Made by a program: the position numbers and the translations under genes. A stretch of 64,000 nucleotides of DNA, from contig JAUNSU010000002.1 of the NCBI GenBank assembly GCA_030539035.1, positions 23,699 through 87,698 of the forward strand, written 5' to 3'. This document shows positions 54,129-62,230 of the stretch, piece by piece. The notes below the pieces were generated by a model. The model did not search any database. It was given only the letters and a program-made list of their open reading frames with translations, and was not told where the DNA came from. The DNA comes from Planctomycetia bacterium (lineage in GTDB: Bacteria; Planctomycetota; Planctomycetia; Pirellulales; Thermoguttaceae). Numbering within the stretch: position 1 is the first letter of the stretch; every line of letters starts with the position of its first letter.

Positions 54129-55970
54129 TTACCTTCCGTTTTCCCGAACGTCGTAAAGTTCGGCTTCAAAAAGATCGGCGATATTCTTCACCATGGGATT
54201 GGCAAAAGCTTCCCGCATCAGTTCCCGCTTCGAGCGATAAACCGGGGCTTTATTTTCTTCCTTTTCCTCGGATTTCATGAGCCCCAATTCCAAATGAATC
54301 GATCCGCCGATCTTTTGGGACAGGGCCGATAAAAGATGATGCAGATTCTTCTCGCAGAAGTCCTTGGCCATAAAACAGTCCTGCGGGAAAAGAATATGGA
54401 TCTGATCCGGTTTTTTGATCTCGATTTCCGAACAGACCGATCCGTTTAATTTGAACATTCCGCCCAACTCCTGAATCACAAGCATCCAGATCTCTTTCAT
54501 CTGCGCGTTGTTCAGTTCATCAAGAGAAAGCCGATTGTCGTTTTCCTGCGGCAAATCAGCAACCGGGTTCTCAATCGGAGTCGGAGAAAGAGCCTTTTCC
54601 TCCTTTTGAACCGGAGGCGTGAAAACGGGATCCGGACCTATTTTTCCGGATGAATCATTTTTTTTTTCGGCCGACACCCGAAGAGAGGCGGCCAGCGCTT
54701 CCGACATGGATAATTGCTTTTCCTGATCATTTCTCATTTGAGGCGCAGGAATCGCGGAAGCCCCTGCCGCGGAAACCGCGGGCCGGGCCGGAGAAGCGGG
54801 AAGCTCCTGTCCGCTTCGAAGCGCCTGGATCCATCGGTCAAGATCTTTAAGCCGATCCAGATGAACCAAACGAATCAGGGCAAGTTCCGCAAGAAGCCGG
54901 ACCTGAGTACTGTATCGCATTCTCTGAATCGTCTGCTCAAGAATCTGAAGAGACGCAAGAATCCGCTGAATTCCAAAGGTTTTTGCGATTTTTTTCATCT
55001 CCTCAAATCGAGCCATCGGCGAATAAAGGAGCATATCAACATCGCATCCGCTTTCAACAACCATCAGATCGCGAAAAACGCCCATAATCTGCTCTGTAAG
55101 AACAGCGAAATCGACACCGAGATCGGCCGCCTGATTCGTAATCGTAAAGATCTGATCCGGACGATTCGTATCAATCGCGGCGAGAATATCGAAGATCTTC
55201 TGCTCATCGACCGTTCCGAGCATTTGATGAACATCGGAGAGGCGGACATTTTCCGGGGCCAGTGCCAAAAGCTGTTCGAGAAGCGACTGAGCATCGCGCA
55301 TCGATCCGTTTGCCCGTCGGGCCAACACTTCGCAAACGCCTTTTTCGAATTGAGCCCCTTCTTTTTCAAGGATCTGCTCAAGGCGCTTGGAGATCGACCG
55401 CGCATCGATCCCGGCAAAGTCGAACCGCTGGCATCGGGAAAGGATCGTAATGGGGATCTGATTCGGTTCCGTCGTGCAGAAGATGAATTTTACATGTTCC
55501 GGCGGTTCTTCCAGTGTTTTTAAAAGAGCGTTGAACGCCTCTTTCGTAAGCATGTGGACTTCATCGATGATATAGATCTTGAATCGGGCGCGGCTCGGCC
55601 GGATCGAAGCATTTTGACAGATCCGGAGCATTTCTCCGATTCCCCGATTGCTCGCGCCGTCGATCTCGATCACATCGACATCATCCCCGGTTCCAATGCT
55701 CTTGCAGATCTCGCATTCATTGCAGGGCCGAGAAGTTGGTCCGTGAACACAGTCGAGTGCTTTCGCGAAGATACGTGCGGAAGAGGTTTTTCCGACCCCG
55801 CGGGCTCCGGTAAAGAGGTAAGCATGCCCCACACGACCGGTCTCAATCGCATTGGAAAGGGCTTTCGCGATCGACTCCTGTCCGATCAACTGATCGAATT
55901 CCTGCGGGCGATACCGGCGCGCAACGACCTGATAAGGCGATTTTTCCGATGAAAGATCCATGCTGTCCAT
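54129..55970 (-). CDS. dnaX: DNA polymerase III subunits gamma/tau
   Basis: The clamp-loader ATPase that places the sliding clamp on DNA and organises the replisome. Walker A is GARGVGKTSSA; the zinc-binding module has four cysteines (CVHG...CNECEIC); Walker B is IYIIDEVHML; sensor 1 is FIFCTTEPNQIP with LSRCQRF. After residue ~380 comes a Pro/Ala/Ser linker and a tau-like C-terminal segment. At 613 residues it lies near the full tau length; I saw no obvious slippery A-run for a short gamma form. ATG 55970 has AGAGG upstream; the longer frame would start inside the SRP RNA, so it is rejected. Confidence 0.95.
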   Translation of the reverse strand: MDSMDLSSEKSPYQVVARRYRPQEFDQLIGQESIAKALSNAIETGRVGHAYLFTGARGVGKTSSARIFAKALDCVHGPTSRPCNECEICKSIGTGDDVDVIEIDGASNRGIGEMLRICQNASIRPSRARFKIYIIDEVHMLTKEAFNALLKTLEEPPEHVKFIFCTTEPNQIPITILSRCQRFDFAGIDARSISKRLEQILEKEGAQFEKGVCEVLARRANGSMRDAQSLLEQLLALAPENVRLSDVHQMLGTVDEQKIFDILAAIDTNRPDQIFTITNQAADLGVDFAVLTEQIMGVFRDLMVVESGCDVDMLLYSPMARFEEMKKIAKTFGIQRILASLQILEQTIQRMRYSTQVRLLAELALIRLVHLDRLKDLDRWIQALRSGQELPASPARPAVSAAGASAIPAPQMRNDQEKQLSMSEALAASLRVSAEKKNDSSGKIGPDPVFTPPVQKEEKALSPTPIENPVADLPQENDNRLSLDELNNAQMKEIWMLVIQELGGMFKLNGSVCSEIEIKKPDQIHILFPQDCFMAKDFCEKNLHHLLSALSQKIGGSIHLELGLMKSEEKEENKAPVYRSKRELMREAFANPMVKNIADLFEAELYDVRENGR

Positions 55971-55983
55971 GAGGTACCTCTTC

Positions 55984-56110
55984 CGAAAAAAAACGGCCTT
56001 CAACAGGGGGGTGCCCCGACACATGAAAGTAACTACTTATGGCTGCTTGATTTCTCACCTGACCAAGTTCATAGCCTCCCATTGTCGGGGACACTCTGTT
56101 GAAGGCCGTC
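55984..56110 (-). ncRNA. ffs: Signal recognition particle RNA (bacterial small SRP RNA, 4.5S type)
   Basis: On the minus strand, CTTGGTCAGGTGAGAAATC followed by AAGCAGCC is the conserved Ffh-binding domain IV: asymmetric loop (CAGG ... AAGCAGCC) and a GAAA tetraloop closed by GA/UC. Flanking segments ACGGCCTTCAACAG and CTGTTGAAGGCCGT pair perfectly to form the basal helix, and GTGTCCCCGACA pairs with TGTCGGGGCAC. The helix ends in a T-run (55984-55992) that serves as terminator. Length about 117 bases. Location directly upstream of dnaX matches the arrangement known in Firmicutes and others. Confidence 0.92.
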
Positions 56111-56448
56111 TGTTTATATACGGGTTCAAATTTTATACCGATTAAAGGATGGCTCCCATTTCGGAGAAAAACTGGGGGGCAATTCCAAAAGAAATGGTCT
56201 CCATCCAAGATTTTCACCTATTATACATGATCGGTAATCTTCTGGAAGGGGGGAAAGTAAAAAAGAACGGATCTTGCCCGGCAGATCCCCCTTGTCTTTT
56301 ATATAAAAGCAGGGATAATAATACAAGTTTCTATTATAAGCGTTTTCGGATCGTTGAAGTACGAAAATTCAGTGGAAAGAGATTGAATATTTTAACGATA
56401 TTCGAAAACGCATAATTTTGTTTTTTTTGTGATATAAGGAGTTTTCCC
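56111..56448. other. Divergent promoter region between SRP RNA and asd
   Basis: A 338-base gap that must carry the SRP RNA promoter (minus) and asd promoter (plus). TATAAA on the minus strand at 56118-56113 is well placed as a -10 for the SRP RNA, although no good -35 is evident. No coding frame is convincing. Confidence 0.45.
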
Positions 56449-57453
56449 GTGTATGATTCGGTAGCTGTCGTCGGCGCAACTGGCGCTGTTGGAACTCTCA
56501 TTCTTCGTTTAATTGAAGAGCGTAAGTTTCCCTATAAAAAGATGAAATTGATCGCCTCCGGAAGAAGCGCGGGTAAAAAGATCAAACTCAATGGGGAAGA
56601 AATCGTCGTGGAAGAGCTGAAGCCCGAAGTTTTTGACGGTGTTCAGCTTGTGATCGCGAGCACTCCGGACGATACTGCCCGAGATTTCATTCCTTACGCA
56701 AAAGAACGGGGCTGCCTGATCGTGGATGAAAGCGGATACTGGCGTATGGACCCGACGGTTCCTCTGGTTATTCCGGAAGTAAATGCTGAAGATATTCGCA
56801 AGCACCATGGGCTGATCTCCAGTCCGAACTGTTCCACAACTCAAATGGTCGTTGCTCTCAAGCCGCTCCATGATTACGGCAAGGTAAAGAGAGTAATCGT
56901 CAGCACCTATCAGGCAACGAGCGGAGCAGGATTGGCCGGAACACGCGATCTGGTCAACGGAACAAAAGCTTTCCTTGAAGGCAAAGATTATCAGATGGAA
57001 ACATTTCCTTATCCCATCGCTTTCAACTGCATTCCGCAGATCGGAAGTGAAAAGGAAAGAGGATACACATCGGAAGAGCTCAAATTGCTCTACGAAACAC
57101 GCAAGATCCTCGGCGACGATACGATCAAGGTCTGTCCGACCGCGGTTCGCGTCCCGGTTTCCAACTGCCATAGTGAGAGTATTACCGTTGAAACCGAGAA
57201 AAAGATCACGGTTGAAAAGGCACGTGAACTTTTCGCGGCGATGCCCGGCGTGATCGTAATGGACGACCTGAAAGCCAAAAATTATCCGATGCCCTGGAAG
57301 TGCCATGATACCAACGAAGTCTACATCGGACGTATTCGCGAGGATATCTCCGCTGAAAACAGCATTACGTTCTGGTGTGTAAGTGATAATCTGCGAAAAG
57401 GGGCCGCAACCAACGCCGTCCAAATCGCCGAATGGATCCAGGCCAATTTGTAA
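56449..57453 (+). CDS. asd: Aspartate-semialdehyde dehydrogenase
   Basis: Reduces aspartyl phosphate to aspartate semialdehyde, the branch point to lysine/diaminopimelate, threonine and methionine. The 334-residue protein has the NADP loop AVVGATGAVGTLILRLIEER, the catalytic Cys128 in SSPNCSTTQMV, the Q..QATSGAGLAG segment and the substrate-binding RVPVSNCHSESI with its His. Start codon is GTG at 56449, preceded by AAGGAG eight bases away; no in-frame ATG is better. Monocistronic: a palindromic repeat follows. Confidence 0.95.
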   Translation: MYDSVAVVGATGAVGTLILRLIEERKFPYKKMKLIASGRSAGKKIKLNGEEIVVEELKPEVFDGVQLVIASTPDDTARDFIPYAKERGCLIVDESGYWRMDPTVPLVIPEVNAEDIRKHHGLISSPNCSTTQMVVALKPLHDYGKVKRVIVSTYQATSGAGLAGTRDLVNGTKAFLEGKDYQMETFPYPIAFNCIPQIGSEKERGYTSEELKLLYETRKILGDDTIKVCPTAVRVPVSNCHSESITVETEKKITVEKARELFAAMPGVIVMDDLKAKNYPMPWKCHDTNEVYIGRIREDISAENSITFWCVSDNLRKGAATNAVQIAEWIQANL

Positions 57454-57483
57454 TCCCCCCGGGACCGCGGGCAGCTTGATATC

Positions 57484-57660
57484 TTACTCAAACTGTAAAT
57501 AACCGATTTTGAAACCACGGACAACACGGATTTTCACGGATATTTTTTTGGTAAAAACACGTTTTCATCAAAAATATCAGTCCGGAATTTTATGTTGATT
57601 TCACCCGTGTTTACCTGTGTAATCGTGGTTCCAAACAAAATATTTTTACAGTATGAGTAT
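57484..57660. repeat. Palindromic dispersed element, copy B
   Basis: Reverse-complement counterpart of 919-1099 with about 80 percent identity by eye. Outer arms are TTACTCAAACTGTAAATAA and its partner ending CAGTATGAGTA; inner arms hold CCACGGACAACACGGAT and CGTGGTTCC; the central GATATTTTTGATGAAAACGTG is also kept. It lies between asd and the lipoprotein peptidase gene. Confidence 0.8.
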
Positions 57661-57725
57661 CTTATAAACAGCAGAAACCGGTATTACTGTTTGACTTCAA
57701 AATCGTATTTATCAAGGAGAAGAAA

Positions 57726-59453
57726 TTGCAGACGATTTTTCTGATATTCTTTTCCTTGATCCTCTTTTGCGGGTGTTCTGATCGTCCGGCCGAGCTGCCG
57801 CTTTCTTCCAGTACAGACACTGTAAAAATTGACAAGGAAGCGATATCCTCCTCAGCGGAGAATATTTCCGGGAATCCGATCCCTTATCCGAGCCCTTCCC
57901 GAGGATCGGAACAGAAAGAACCTCTTCCGGGAAAAAACGAACCGACTGAAGAAAAATCTCTTGCGGGAAATCCGCTGGCGGAAGATCCGTTGACAGAAAA
58001 GCCGGCGAAGAATTCAGCGAGAGAACCTGCATCTGATTCGGCGAGAGAGCCCGCAAATGATCCTGTCGATCTTTTGTCCGATCTTGCGGGTCAAGGATCC
58101 GTAACGGACCGAGCTGAAAAATCCGATCCGATCGCGGACTTTCAAAACGGACAGGATCCGGTCTCCTGGAATCCGGACGATCCTTCCGATCCGATTCGGC
58201 AGTATGTTCTTGATAAAGCGAAAAAAAATCGGGAACATCGAAAATATCATCCAATTCTTAATGAAGATGCCGTTCGGAACAGCGGAATCCGATATCTTGC
58301 GGGTAAGAGAATACGCCTCTTTACCGATCTTCCGTCGAGTCCGGAACTGGATCGATTTCCCGCGGATCTGGATCAGGCGCTGGTAAGAATTGCGGATCGG
58401 TATGGAATTCCGCAAGCGGATCTCGACTCATTTTCCATCGACGCATTTCTGATCGGAAAGAGAGATCTTTTCGAAAAGCTGGGCGTTCTTCGGAATATTC
58501 CACCTTTTGAAAACGGATATTCGAGTATGAACCGGATCTTCGCATTGGATCAGAAATTTCTCTATTACAATCGATTTCTTTTGATCCATGAACTCGTTCA
58601 TTCTTTCATGTTTGAAATTTTCGGACAATTGGAACCGTACTGGTTTTCTGAAGGAAGCGCGGAACAGACAGCCTTATATCGATTGATCGATCAGAAGCTC
58701 GAATTGGGGATCATTCCCGCCGATTCCGAAGAGACGCCGGGCTTCGAACGGCTTCGCACCATACAAAAGGACACACAAAAAGGAGCGGCCAAATCGCCGG
58801 AAGAGATCTTTGCCTTTGGTCCGAAAGATTATATTGGAACGCGCGCTTACGCCTGGAGCTGGGCCTTCGTTCTCTTTATGAACAATCATCCCGACTACAA
58901 AACAGATTTTCGCAAAGTGCCTTATTATATGATGCTCGATCATCCGAATGATCGCTTTAAGGCTCTTTACAAGAATCGCTGGAATGAACTTCTGTTCGAT
59001 TGGAATGATTTCGTCCGATCCTTTGATTATCAGTATGATTTCGGTAAAATGCCGATCGATCACACATCGGGCAAAGAGCTGGACGGGCAAAAAGATTTGG
59101 ATCTTTCCGCAAATCGCGGCTGGCAAAACAGCGGGATCAAACTGGAAGCGGGCAAATCATATCGGATCCGCGCCGCCGGCCGTTTTACGATCGCCGATCC
59201 GCATGGAGATCTGCCCTGCACGCCGGGCGGGATCACGCTCCGCTATTATCAGGGATATCCGATCGGGCAGCTGCTCGGGATTCTTTTGACTTCGGACGCC
59301 GGTTCGGACCGGATCTTTCCGATCGGCAACGGAACCCGAATCACTCCGGAACGATCCGGAACGCTTTATTTGAAGATCAATGATTCCGGCGGAAGAGTCG
59401 AAAAAAATAAGGGAACATTCAAGGTTCGTATTGAGGAGACTGATGGAAAGTAA
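57726..59453 (+). CDS. Lipoprotein with gluzincin-type metallopeptidase domain (DUF1570-like)
   Basis: A 575-residue lipoprotein starting at TTG 57726 with AGGAG six bases upstream. The signal peptide ends at a lipobox-like FCGC (Cys17). Residues 20-160 are a low-complexity Pro/Ser/Glu/Asp region containing repeats of AREPA and LA.DPL. A peptidase domain follows with the zinc motif HELVH (His288, Glu289, His292) and the third ligand Glu309 in WFSEGSAE. The final ~110 residues form a beta-sandwich (GWQNSGIKLEAGKSYRIRA), perhaps carbohydrate-binding. It faces the periplasm or cell surface. It overlaps the next gene by 11 bases. Confidence 0.78.
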   Translation: MQTIFLIFFSLILFCGCSDRPAELPLSSSTDTVKIDKEAISSSAENISGNPIPYPSPSRGSEQKEPLPGKNEPTEEKSLAGNPLAEDPLTEKPAKNSAREPASDSAREPANDPVDLLSDLAGQGSVTDRAEKSDPIADFQNGQDPVSWNPDDPSDPIRQYVLDKAKKNREHRKYHPILNEDAVRNSGIRYLAGKRIRLFTDLPSSPELDRFPADLDQALVRIADRYGIPQADLDSFSIDAFLIGKRDLFEKLGVLRNIPPFENGYSSMNRIFALDQKFLYYNRFLLIHELVHSFMFEIFGQLEPYWFSEGSAEQTALYRLIDQKLELGIIPADSEETPGFERLRTIQKDTQKGAAKSPEEIFAFGPKDYIGTRAYAWSWAFVLFMNNHPDYKTDFRKVPYYMMLDHPNDRFKALYKNRWNELLFDWNDFVRSFDYQYDFGKMPIDHTSGKELDGQKDLDLSANRGWQNSGIKLEAGKSYRIRAAGRFTIADPHGDLPCTPGGITLRYYQGYPIGQLLGILLTSDAGSDRIFPIGNGTRITPERSGTLYLKINDSGGRVEKNKGTFKVRIEETDGK

Positions 59454-59862
59454 AGTATTGCGAATTATCGATGCGTCGATCAATCGGGCCCGTGAGGCGA
59501 TTCGTGTTCTGGAAGACATGGTTCGATTTCTTTATGATGATCGTGAATTAACCGAGGATCTGAAGAAGTATCGGCATGATTTTGCGGAATTATCGGAAAA
59601 GTTTTCCCGTCCGGACCGGCTTCGTGAACGGGATACGGATCAGGATGTCGGAACAGAAATTCAGGCGAAGAACGAGTATGTCCGCCGATCGGCCAATGAA
59701 GTCTCCGCGGCCAACTTCTGCCGATTGCAGGAATCGCTCCGGAGCTTGGAGGAATGGACAAAGATCGATTATCCCGATCTTTCACCGGAATTCGAGCAGC
59801 TCCGCTATCGTTCCTATACACTGGAAAAACAATGCGCGCAGCGACAGAAAATTGGTGATTAG
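59443..59862 (+). CDS. Stand-alone ThiD2-like protein (N-terminal domain of fused thiamine-phosphate synthases)
   Basis: A 139-residue protein with the block VLRIIDASINRAREAIRVLED, then MVRFLYDD and KKYRHDFAEL. This is the signature of the ThiD2 domain that precedes ThiE in many planctomycete and related thiamine-phosphate synthases. In the fused protein ThiD2 has been described as a hydroxymethylpyrimidine-phosphate kinase. The ThiE half is not encoded after it. ATG 59443 has GAGGAG five bases upstream and lies inside the end of the peptidase gene. A role in thiamine synthesis is likely but activity as a lone domain is uncertain. Confidence 0.78.
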   Translation: MESKVLRIIDASINRAREAIRVLEDMVRFLYDDRELTEDLKKYRHDFAELSEKFSRPDRLRERDTDQDVGTEIQAKNEYVRRSANEVSAANFCRLQESLRSLEEWTKIDYPDLSPEFEQLRYRSYTLEKQCAQRQKIGD

Positions 59863-59876
59863 TGATTAGTGTTCAT

Positions 59877-59922
59877 TCCCTAATTCCGTTCGCTGCCGCT
59901 CACTCCATTACGGGCTTGAGAT
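59877..59922. repeat. Short dispersed repeat R3, copy b
   Basis: TTCCCTAATTCCGTTCGCTGCCGCTCACTCCATTACGGGCTTG is an extended version of 38334-38371. It falls in the 59863-60041 spacer between convergent genes, with a preceding GTGATTAGTGATTAGTG tandem. Confidence 0.6.
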
Positions 59923-60041
59923 CGGCTGCCGAACATTGCTCCCCCTGTTCGAATCCGAGCTTTGCGTGATTAAAGGTTCTTTATTGCCGGGTCGAATATC
60001 CTCTCAAAATCGGCGTTAATATTTTCTCGCAGAGGCATTTC

Positions 60042-62228
60042 TTATCCTTCCTGATTATCCTTGTATTGCTTCCGCTTTTCTTGCAGATAGGCAACATCTT
60101 CCTTTGAGAAAATCTGAAATTTTGCCTTCATTCGTTTTCCATCGGGCAATTCAATAATAACCATTTCATTTTCGAATCCGACCACTCTTGCCTGGATATT
60201 TTTCGAACCGGAGGCATTTGTCCATATCCGATACGGATCATCGTCTGAACCCGTTCCTTGATCTTCTTTCGTTTCTGTTGGAACAGATTCCGAACAGGAA
60301 CTGGACGTTTCTTCTGTTTGATCTTCCCTGGCATCATCTGAACATACAGACTGATTTGTTTCATCAGAATGTGTCTCATCCGTTTGTCCCTCTTCCGGCT
60401 CTTCTCGATTGGATTGATCATCCTCATCGGTTTTTGGCGGCGCATAACACAACATTTTGCGTTGAAAGTATTCGCGGCCGGATTGAAATAAGGGCATTCC
60501 TGAAACAAGTAAAAGACATAATGCGATAGTCAAGGGCATGAGAAACTTTTGCCAGGATTCGGAAACGGACCATGTTTTAAAAGACATCCGTTCCGGAAGC
60601 GGAGCAAACCAGCTGTTCCGTTTCTGTTTGATCATCCAGCGAAAGCAATCATACTTGCGCATCGCAGGCATCCAGACACCGTGTCCTCCTTTTTCGATCT
60701 CGGTCAATTTCGCATATCCTCCGGACGCATTGAGGAAATCTGCAATTTTCAGGATAGGTTCGGCTGGATTCGCTTTATCGTTTGTACCTCGAAAACTCCA
60801 GATTCGCGTATGGATCATTTTTCGAAGATTGGAATACATGTTTAATGGAGTGCCCGGCGCAGGACACGCCGCCGCAAACTTCTCCGGATATTGCTGGGCA
60901 TAAAGCCAAACACCGTGTCCGCCGCTGCTTAAACCAAAAAGACTTAATTGCCCTGGATCAATCGGCAATTCTTGAACAAGTTTGTCAACCAGTGTATTAA
61001 GTACATCCAGTGTTCCGTCTCGGGTTGTTCTGAACCGCCACCCGGGAGTTTTTCGCGGGCATTGAAGAACGAGCATATAAAAATCTTCCTTATCCGGACC
61101 AATCATAATCGGTAAAAGATTGTTCAAATAAAGAAGTGGATAGGCATTATCGTTGCCTGATTCGCCTATGCCATGCAGATAAATGACGAGCGGATATTTT
61201 TTATCCGGTGTTGTTTTTAACGGTGAGAACAGTCGATATTTGATCGTTGCGTTTTCATATTTGCCGCCGCTGAAAAGAAAATCTTTTTCTTCGAACAGAT
61301 GAACCATTGGTCCGTTCAGCTGCAATTTATCACCTCTTCGTTCGAATCTGTTTTCTTCGGCAACGAGTTCCCAGATTTGTTTGACCGTAAGTCGTTCAAG
61401 TTCTTCACGGCTTTGAATTTTATACTTATAGACTGGAACTGGTTTTGGTGTCAAGGTCTTGACCGGATTTGCAGGTTTTGGATTCACTTGAGATTTGGAT
61501 ATAGTTTGCGATTGATTTGCGGACTTTTGAATTTTCTTTTGAGGATCGATTTTAACCGTTTTGTTTTCAGAGGGATGGACCGGAGGAGCCGGAGTTTTCG
61601 TTTGGGAAAGGATCGGGTTTAGCGGACTGCCGATTAAAAGAAGGAGTAGGATAATTCCACCTGTTTTCGCTGAGTTCAAACGGGAACGGATCCGTCGTTT
61701 TCGCATTTTGTAAAGGGAAAGAGCAAGGACAAGGGCAATAAGGGCACCGAGGATCGGAAGAAGAATATGAGAATAATTCTGATAAAATTTCAGGGCCAGC
61801 GATCCGTAGATTGAGAAGGGCGTTTTTGTTTCGCTCCGCCAGATTGAATCGATGACAATTGCCAGTCCGATCACGGCGAGGATCTGATAAAAGCGAGGGC
61901 GCATAAAGAATCTTCGGTGATTGGCGGGAAAGAGGAAAGGGATGAGGACGAGGATACTTGCCCAAATCGGCATTAACCAGCAGATACGGGACATCCATTC
62001 CGGCCAGAACCGCCAGTCAAGATACCAGGTCCATTGTGCCATTTGCACGGAAAAGTTTTTATTCGGATCCCAGAAAAAAGCGAAGCCGTTTATGAGGATA
62101 CCGAGGAGAAGAAGAGATAAGATCCAATGCCGGCAGAAAAAGCCGAACGGATTGACCTGTCCGAGGATGGAAAAGATCATGGAAAGAATTTGTCCGAGGC
62201 AGTGATACATTCGTAAAATCGGCTTCAT
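60042..62228 (-). CDS. Membrane-anchored alpha/beta hydrolase with C-terminal SHD1 domain
   Basis: A 728-residue protein. Several membrane helices occupy the first ~220 residues (for example FCRHWILSLLLLGILINGF and ILAVIGLAIVIDSIW). A Lys/Pro/Thr linker leads to an esterase-type alpha/beta hydrolase (about 290-570): oxyanion region LVIYLHGIGESG, nucleophile elbow GLSSGGHG and a late GGHGVW histidine. Another helix (LTIALCLLLVSGMPLF) and an acidic linker (TDETHSDETNQS) precede an SHD1 domain (RIWTNASGSKNIQARVVGFE). ATG 62228 is two bases after the upstream gene's stop; a longer frame to 62309 would overlap that gene. Likely periplasmic or external ester cleavage of polymer side chains. Confidence 0.82.
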   Translation of the reverse strand: MKPILRMYHCLGQILSMIFSILGQVNPFGFFCRHWILSLLLLGILINGFAFFWDPNKNFSVQMAQWTWYLDWRFWPEWMSRICWLMPIWASILVLIPFLFPANHRRFFMRPRFYQILAVIGLAIVIDSIWRSETKTPFSIYGSLALKFYQNYSHILLPILGALIALVLALSLYKMRKRRIRSRLNSAKTGGIILLLLLIGSPLNPILSQTKTPAPPVHPSENKTVKIDPQKKIQKSANQSQTISKSQVNPKPANPVKTLTPKPVPVYKYKIQSREELERLTVKQIWELVAEENRFERRGDKLQLNGPMVHLFEEKDFLFSGGKYENATIKYRLFSPLKTTPDKKYPLVIYLHGIGESGNDNAYPLLYLNNLLPIMIGPDKEDFYMLVLQCPRKTPGWRFRTTRDGTLDVLNTLVDKLVQELPIDPGQLSLFGLSSGGHGVWLYAQQYPEKFAAACPAPGTPLNMYSNLRKMIHTRIWSFRGTNDKANPAEPILKIADFLNASGGYAKLTEIEKGGHGVWMPAMRKYDCFRWMIKQKRNSWFAPLPERMSFKTWSVSESWQKFLMPLTIALCLLLVSGMPLFQSGREYFQRKMLCYAPPKTDEDDQSNREEPEEGQTDETHSDETNQSVCSDDAREDQTEETSSSCSESVPTETKEDQGTGSDDDPYRIWTNASGSKNIQARVVGFENEMVIIELPDGKRMKAKFQIFSKEDVAYLQEKRKQYKDNQEG

Positions 62229-62230
62229 GA

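Noticed and set aside
55970..56024. Longer N-terminus for DnaX starting at 56024
   Set aside because: The added codons lie inside the SRP RNA and its terminator; the ATG at 55970 has a proper ribosome site.
56126..56326. A 66-codon minus-strand frame upstream of the SRP RNA
   Set aside because: No ribosome site or recognisable features; the region is better explained as promoter DNA.
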